Position numbers and translations under genes: made by a program. Positions 6,865 through 11,114 of a stretch of 11,114 nucleotides of DNA are shown in pieces. Source of the stretch: JBCDCB01 sp039182735 (lineage in GTDB: Bacteria > Planctomycetota > Phycisphaerae > Phycisphaerales > UBA1924); the NCBI GenBank assembly GCA_039182735.1, contig JBCDCB010000055.1:1-11114 (forward strand). The letters are read 5' to 3'. Every line of letters starts with the position of its first letter. The stretch's first letter is position 1. Under the pieces are notes generated by a model. That model was not told the DNA's origin. It did not search any database and worked only from the letters and a program-made list of their open reading frames with translations.

Positions 6865-8040
6865 TCAGCCGAGTTCTGATTCGAGCATCTCGACGATCGG
6901 CTCCTGATCCGCGGGCAAGCCCTGCTGACGCGCCTCGACGAGCAGCTGTTTCGCCCGGACCGGATCGTTGAGCCGTCGAGCGTAGATCAACGCGAGCACC
7001 ACGCGCACGCCGGCGGCCTCCCGGTCGCTCCCGTTGTGCGTCAGGAACGTCTCGTACGCCTCCATCGCGAGATCGCTGCGCTCATGCTGGTACAGGTGAT
7101 TCGCCAGGCGCAGCAACGCGTCGCGCGGGATGTGGACGCGCCCGTGCGCGCGCACGGCAAGGTCGTACGCCTCCGACGCGTCGTCGAGTGCCCCGGCAGA
7201 GACCCGCTCCAGCACGCGCTCCCGATCGACCCGCTCCGCTTCGAGCCGCGCGTCACGCTTGGCGTTCTTCTTCAGAACCCCCGACTCGCCCGAGACGTCA
7301 TTCGACCACACCGCCGCACCGCGCGAGGTGATCTCTTTGAAGCGACGACGCCGGGCCGCTTGCTTCCCGATCGAGAACAGGTCATAGGGCTCCCGTTCAC
7401 GCAGGCGGAGCCAGAGCAGCAGGAACGCCACGCCCGCGCCGAACGCGTATCCGCCCAGGTGCGCGAGATACGCCACGCCCATCGCCCCGCCGAGCCCTTG
7501 GAACAGCATGTCCTTCGCGATCGCGAACGCGATCAGCCACCACGCCGGCAGATGGAACACGCCGATCACGAAGAACCAGAGGAGGATCCGCACCCGTGTC
7601 AGCGGGAACATCACGAGGAACGCCCCGCTCACCGCGGCGATCGAACCCGACGCCCCCACCACGGGGTTCGGCTCGAACAGCATGTGCGCCACGCCCGCCG
7701 CGATGCCACCCAGCAGATAGAACCCGAGGAACCACCACCTCCCGAGCTTGTCTTCGACCGGCGGCCCGAACACGTACAGGAACAGCATGTTCCCCGCGAG
7801 GTGCAGGAACCCGCCGTGCAGGAACTGGTAGCTGACGAGCGTGAGCGGGTTCAGCGCCTCCGGCCACAACACCAGCGCGCCAGGCTGGAAGACATCGCCA
7901 AAGAGCGACGCCGCCTGATCTGGTGCGGAACGCCACAGAATCAACTCGAACGTGAACATCGCGACGTTTGCGACGATCAGCCAGTAGGTGATGACCGTCG
8001 GGCGTCGTCGGGGTCTGTCTGTGCCGAGTGGCAGGAACAC
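6865..8040 (-). CDS. Rhomboid family intramembrane serine protease with long C-terminal cytoplasmic region
   Basis: 391 residues with a GTG start, supported by GGAGGGAG 6 bases upstream. The first 210 or so residues form a rhomboid core, with membrane segments at roughly 15-37, 64-91, 103-122, 129-147, 151-178 and 186-211. Key residues are present: HLAGN (H80 to N84, oxyanion region), GASGS (129-133, nucleophile Ser131) and AHLGGYAFG (catalytic His194). It should cleave membrane-protein segments within the inner membrane; substrates are unknown. Residues 212-391 are hydrophilic and charged: a basic stretch (RRRRF), then a helical region with TPR-like repeats (for example ALLRLANHLYQHERSDLAMEA). 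These may recruit a partner. It follows the guaD-like gene by 34 bases and precedes trpF by 10. Confidence 0.92.
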   Translation of the reverse strand: MFLPLGTDRPRRRPTVITYWLIVANVAMFTFELILWRSAPDQAASLFGDVFQPGALVLWPEALNPLTLVSYQFLHGGFLHLAGNMLFLYVFGPPVEDKLGRWWFLGFYLLGGIAAGVAHMLFEPNPVVGASGSIAAVSGAFLVMFPLTRVRILLWFFVIGVFHLPAWWLIAFAIAKDMLFQGLGGAMGVAYLAHLGGYAFGAGVAFLLLWLRLREREPYDLFSIGKQAARRRRFKEITSRGAAVWSNDVSGESGVLKKNAKRDARLEAERVDRERVLERVSAGALDDASEAYDLAVRAHGRVHIPRDALLRLANHLYQHERSDLAMEAYETFLTHNGSDREAAGVRVVLALIYARRLNDPVRAKQLLVEARQQGLPADQEPIVEMLESELG

Positions 8041-8074
8041 CTGTCGCTCCCTCCGCGTCGCGAGAACGGGGATC

Positions 8075-9361
8075 CTATCCGCGCGCCGGGACCGGTCGAT
8101 CCGTGCGCGCGCCGCAGACGAGCATCGCGTCGATCAGGCTCGAATCCCATTGATAGAGCAGCCGCCCGATGAGATGATCGTCTGCCCATGCCTCCGGCAC
8201 ATCGAGCACCAGCAGGTCCGCATGAGCACCGACCTCGATCCGCCCGCAGCCCTCCAGCCCGATCGCCCGAGCATTGACCTCCGTGATGATGCGCCACGCC
8301 TCCGCGGGCGTCGGCACAGCCGCGCGGGCGTCACCGCCCAGCCGACGACACTTGGCGACTTCGATCATCTGGCGCGCCACCCTCGGCATGGCGACATCCG
8401 GCCCCGCCGCGACATCGCTCCCGAGCGCCACGAGCACGCCCGCATCGTGCGCACGGCGCAGGTCGAAAAGCCCGGCTTCCAAAAAGATGTTCGCCCCCGG
8501 GCAGTGCACCGCGGTGCAGGCGCGTTCCGCGATGAGCGCGAACTCCGCATCGCTCAGATGAACACAGTGCGCGAGCAGCGTCGATTCGCCGAGCAATCCG
8601 AGGCGGTCGTAGACGCCGGTGTAGTGCTCGTCGTCCGGGAAGAGTTGACGAACGCGCGCGACCTCCTCGACCGACTCCGCGAGATGCGTCTGCACCAAAA
8701 GTCCCGGCGTCTCCTTCGCGCACCACCCGCACTCGGCGAGCAGGGCCTCGCTGCACGACACCGCGAAACGCGGGCTGAGGCTTGTCCCGGCGTGCGCGCC
8801 GCCGCGCGCCGGATCGAGTTCCTTCACGCCGGGCAGCAAAACCGACCGCGATGGCTGCTCGCTCCCGCGTTCAAAGTCTTCTCGCACGAGATCGCTCGGG
8901 GCGTGGCGGTCCATCACAGCGCGCCCCGCTCGGAAGCGCATCGGAGTCTCGAAGGCGAGTTGGGCCAGGACCTCGCGGTTCACCTCGCCGTGCGACGTGA
9001 GGAACCCCGCGAACCCGGCGGTTCCCTGGCTGAGCATCGCGCGGGTGGCGCGCCGGGTCATCGACTTCGCGCCGCCCCTCCCCCACCACCCCTCCGCGGG
9101 AAAGATCACGCGATCGAGCCAATCGAGCAGGTGCATCCCGTCGCAGCCGATCGAGTCGATCTGCGGCAGGTGCGTGTGCGCGTCGTAGAACGCCGGGCTG
9201 ATGAGCGACCTCGATCCGCCGAGCGGAGGCGCGTCCCCCAGTTCGGAATCCGGCACGCGATCGCCCAGCGCGACGTGCGCGATGCGTCCGGACTCGATAC
9301 GGATCCAGCCCGGTTCCGGCGAACGCGACGGATCCAGCAGCAACTGTCCTCGAACGATCAC
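8075..9361 (-). CDS. guaD: Guanine deaminase-like amidohydrolase
   Basis: 428 residues from the GTG at 9361. AGGAGG is 6 bases upstream of it, inside a longer in-frame GTG start at 9379 that I reject. Metal-dependent amidohydrolase of the guanine deaminase group, converting guanine to xanthine and ammonia. Motifs are DAHTHLPQID (60-69; metal ligands H62, H64), SPRFAVSCS (196-204), QTHLAES (225-231; H227), YTGVYDRLGLLG (247-258), LLAHCVHLSDAEF (262-274; H265), HCPGANIFLEAGLFDLR (286-302) and LGSDVAAG (313-320; metal ligand Asp316). The order and wording match GuaD. However, PGAN replaces the usual PTSN, and GSDVAAGPD replaces GTDxGxGTS, so another purine or related substrate is possible. First of three leftward genes. 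Confidence 0.85.
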   Translation of the reverse strand: MIVRGQLLLDPSRSPEPGWIRIESGRIAHVALGDRVPDSELGDAPPLGGSRSLISPAFYDAHTHLPQIDSIGCDGMHLLDWLDRVIFPAEGWWGRGGAKSMTRRATRAMLSQGTAGFAGFLTSHGEVNREVLAQLAFETPMRFRAGRAVMDRHAPSDLVREDFERGSEQPSRSVLLPGVKELDPARGGAHAGTSLSPRFAVSCSEALLAECGWCAKETPGLLVQTHLAESVEEVARVRQLFPDDEHYTGVYDRLGLLGESTLLAHCVHLSDAEFALIAERACTAVHCPGANIFLEAGLFDLRRAHDAGVLVALGSDVAAGPDVAMPRVARQMIEVAKCRRLGGDARAAVPTPAEAWRIITEVNARAIGLEGCGRIEVGAHADLLVLDVPEAWADDHLIGRLLYQWDSSLIDAMLVCGARTDRPVPARG

Positions 9362-9367
9362 ACCCGA

Positions 9368-9373
9368 CCTCCT
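9368..9373 (-). promoter_or_regulatory. Ribosome binding site setting the guaD start
   Basis: A perfect AGGAGG (plus-strand CCTCCT) stands 6 bases before the GTG at 9361. It lies inside the reading frame if the earlier GTG at 9379 were used, so it argues for the later start. Confidence 0.8.
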
Positions 9374-9383
9374 GTGCACGCGT

Positions 9384-9413
9384 TTGCCGCGGCTTCGTGC
9401 GGCACTCTATATT
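9384..9413 (+). promoter_or_regulatory. Promoter of gltA with inverted repeat between the boxes
   Basis: TTGCCG (9384-9389, four of six -35 bases) is followed after 18 bases by TATATT (9408-9413, five of six -10 bases), giving a start near 9420 and a leader of about 58 bases. TGCCGC (9385-9390) and GCGGCA (9399-9404) form an inverted repeat with an 8-base gap, filling most of the spacer. This would suit a repressor operator. No clear leftward promoter for guaD was found; TATAGA on the minus strand (9411-9406) overlaps this -10 box. Confidence 0.55.
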
Positions 9414-9477
9414 CCTGTTCCGGGTCCGGGTGGACGCGGGGACCATGCACCAGCTTGCCAGTGAGGATGGATCGACG

Positions 9478-10614
9478 ATGAGCACGACTGCCGCGAAGGG
9501 CCTCGAGGGCGTTGTCGCCGCCGAGACGCAGATCTCCTTCATCGACGGACAGGCCGGCGTCCTCGAATACGTCGGGATCCCGATCGGCGAGCTCGCCAGC
9601 CACTCCAACTTCGAAGAGACCGTCTACCTCCTCTGGAACGCCAAGCTCCCGACCACCTCCGAACTCGCGGCGTTCACCAAAGAGCTGCGGGGACGCTACG
9701 AGCTGCCCGCAGGCATGGACACGCGGCTCACCTCCGTGCCCACCGACGCGCAGCCGATGCACGTGCTCCGCACGATGATCAGCGCACTCTCGATGCACGA
9801 CTCGGACCCGAACGCCAACGACATCGAGTCGCTGCGTCACAAGGCGCTCAACATCCTCGGGCACGCGCCGACCATCGTCGCCTACTTCGACCGCTACCGG
9901 CGCGGGCTCGACCTCGTCCACCCCGACCCCGCGCTCTCGTTCAGCGAGAACTTCCTCTACATGCTCAACGGCGAGAAGCCCACCGAGGCGATGGCACGCG
10001 CGTTCGACATCTGCATGATTACCCACGCGGACCACGGGCTGAACAACTCCACCTTCACAGCCCGCGTCGTCATCTCCACGATGAGCGATATGTACTCGGC
10101 GCTCAGCGCGGCGGTCGGCTCCCTCCGCGGCCCGCTGCACGGCGGCGCCAACGAGGGCGTCATGCACATGCTCAACGAGATCCCGTCGCTCGACGACGTG
10201 GAGCCGCACGTCATGGGCAAGCTCGAGCGCAAGGACAAAATCATGGGCTTCGGGCACCGCGTCTACAAGGCGAAAGATCCTCGCGCTGCGGAGCTCCAGA
10301 CACTCGCGAAGCAGCTCGCCGAGGACACCGGCAACATGGCGCTCTTCGAGAAGTCGCAGAAGATCGAGCAAGTCATGGAACGCGAGGTCGCCGCGAAGGG
10401 CATCTACCCCAACGTCGATTTCTACTCCGCGACCGCGTACCACTGCCTCGGGCTCAAGCTCGACCTCTTCACCCCGATGTTCGCTCTTTCACGCATCGGC
10501 GGGTGGTCCGCGCACATCATCGAGCAGATGGACGGCAATCGCCTCTACCGTCCCACCGCCGACTACATCGGGCCGCACGATGCCCCGTACGTCCCCATCG
10601 AGCAGCGCGGATGA
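9478..10614 (+). CDS. gltA: Citrate synthase
   Basis: 378 residues. It condenses acetyl-CoA with oxaloacetate to citrate, the entry step of the citric acid cycle. Active-site motifs are present: HADHGLNNSTFTARV (183-197), GPLHGGANEGVM (218-229, catalytic His221), GFGHRVYKAKDPRA (257-270, catalytic His260) and NVDFYSA (312-318, catalytic Asp314). The short form and motif wording resemble Bacillus-type citrate synthases. Activity as 2-methylcitrate synthase cannot be excluded, but no prp genes are nearby. I chose the ATG at 9478 because GAGGA (9463-9467) lies 10 bases upstream and the family homology starts directly after it. An in-frame ATG at 9445 has only a poorly placed GGGGA. The stop overlaps the next gene's start. 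Confidence 0.95.
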   Translation: MSTTAAKGLEGVVAAETQISFIDGQAGVLEYVGIPIGELASHSNFEETVYLLWNAKLPTTSELAAFTKELRGRYELPAGMDTRLTSVPTDAQPMHVLRTMISALSMHDSDPNANDIESLRHKALNILGHAPTIVAYFDRYRRGLDLVHPDPALSFSENFLYMLNGEKPTEAMARAFDICMITHADHGLNNSTFTARVVISTMSDMYSALSAAVGSLRGPLHGGANEGVMHMLNEIPSLDDVEPHVMGKLERKDKIMGFGHRVYKAKDPRAAELQTLAKQLAEDTGNMALFEKSQKIEQVMEREVAAKGIYPNVDFYSATAYHCLGLKLDLFTPMFALSRIGGWSAHIIEQMDGNRLYRPTADYIGPHDAPYVPIEQRG

Positions 10615-11114
10615 GCAGCGTCGCCGAGGCGCTCCTGTTCGTCGCCGTCATCTCGGTCGGCGTTGTCGCCATCCGAAACTCTCGGCGCACCGCCACACTG
10701 AAACGGCGCGTGCGTGATCACGCGTACGAGATCGAACGCCTCGAAGGAACACTGCTGGCCTTTCAACGCGCGAACCGCGCTCGAGAACTTCGCGCCCGCC
10801 ACACCAGCCCGGTTCTTGAGCCGAAGCTCCTCGCGGGACGCGGCGAGGACCTGCTCCTGCTCGACCTTTTCGAGGGCGAGTCGCCCGGAACGTTCCTCGA
10901 GTGCGGCGCGTATGACGGCGTCCGCCACTCCTGCACCTACACCCTCGCGCAGCTCGGGTGGACCGGCGTGCTCATCGAGGCGATCCCCGAGTTCGCAGAC
11001 AACGCCCGTCGCCACCGCAAGGAGTCGGTCGTGATCGAGTCCGCCGTATCCCGTCGCGGCTCGACCGGAACAGCCGACTTCACCATCTTGCCCAATACGC
11101 GGATCGGCGGCGAC
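10611..11114 (+). CDS. FkbM-family methyltransferase with N-terminal membrane anchor (cut by window end)
   Basis: The frame is open to the window edge, giving 168 residues of a longer protein. The ATG overlaps the gltA stop as ATGA, so translation is probably coupled. Residues 4-21 are a hydrophobic membrane segment, followed by Arg/Lys-rich sequence (22-34). This suggests an Nin-Cout or anchor arrangement with the rest possibly cytoplasmic. A charged, helical, possibly coiled-coil stretch covers about 27-65. From about 93 the FkbM signature appears: GTFLECGAYDGVRHSCTYTL (93-112) is the SAM-binding motif I region with the usual GAxDGxxxS pattern, then LGWTGVLIEAIPE (115-127). FkbM proteins often methylate sugars or polysaccharides, so an envelope or exopolysaccharide role is plausible but unproven. 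The C-terminal half is missing from view. Confidence 0.85.
   Translation, partial: MSSVAEALLFVAVISVGVVAIRNSRRTATLKRRVRDHAYEIERLEGTLLAFQRANRARELRARHTSPVLEPKLLAGRGEDLLLLDLFEGESPGTFLECGAYDGVRHSCTYTLAQLGWTGVLIEAIPEFADNARRHRKESVVIESAVSRRGSTGTADFTILPNTRIGGD

Noticed and set aside
9362..9379. Earlier GTG start of guaD at 9379
   Set aside because: It would place a perfect AGGAGG inside the coding region, six bases before the better GTG at 9361.
9358..10443. A 361-codon leftward frame opposite gltA
   Set aside because: It is a mirror of the gltA codon pattern (Val/Arg/Asp/Glu-rich) with no recognisable motif.

Overview
The window is high-GC bacterial chromosome, densely coding, with short intergenic gaps, several GTG starts and purine-rich ribosome binding sites. 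It most likely comes from the Planctomycetota, class Phycisphaerae. The 5' part of a 16S rRNA gene at the left edge has signature stretches that fit this group (the 'GGCGGCATGGCTAAGACATG' stretch after the 27F site, and GGCTGCAG where most bacteria have GGCAGCAG). The protein set fits too: a Gram-negative KDO synthesis gene beside McsA/McsB arginine-phosphorylation genes. The assignment is an inference from memory of the sequences, not a database match.

Left part (1-4132), all reading leftward. kdsA, mcsA, mcsB and comF form a compact run with gaps of about 9-11 bases, so they are probably one transcript. About 35 bases beyond the comF stop comes a candidate rRNA promoter (810-837). It is followed in the transcript by a boxB-like hairpin, a good boxA match, a roughly 330-base structured leader, and then the 5' end of 16S at about 405. 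The 16S gene runs off the window, so neither 23S nor any tRNA is visible.

Middle (4133-6216), reading rightward. A 120-base divergent spacer separates kdsA from a DUF1444-family gene. This is followed by a stand-alone glutamine amidotransferase subunit of the anthranilate/aminodeoxychorismate synthase type (trpG/pabA), and by an unrecognised 146-residue protein with a strong ribosome binding site. That gene meets the opposite-strand trpF head-on, and the two stop codons share a CTAG.

Right part (6213-9361), reading leftward. A guanine-deaminase-like amidohydrolase, a rhomboid protease with a long cytoplasmic C-terminal region, and trpF lie in tandem. Two tryptophan-pathway genes therefore sit close together but on opposite strands, with no other trp gene in sight. 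A 116-base divergent spacer at 9362-9477 carries a good sigma70-type promoter with an inverted repeat between its -35 and -10 boxes. It drives citrate synthase (gltA), whose stop overlaps the start (ATGA) of a membrane-anchored FkbM-type methyltransferase cut by the window end.

Most of this is ordinary housekeeping content. The points most worth a second look are: the kdsA-mcsA-mcsB-comF arrangement without ctsR or clpC; an altered RDxxRA-type site in McsB; the rRNA leader with nut-like signals; the coupled citrate synthase/FkbM pair; and the unassigned 146-residue protein. I found no CRISPR array, insertion sequence, tRNA, phage gene or defence system.
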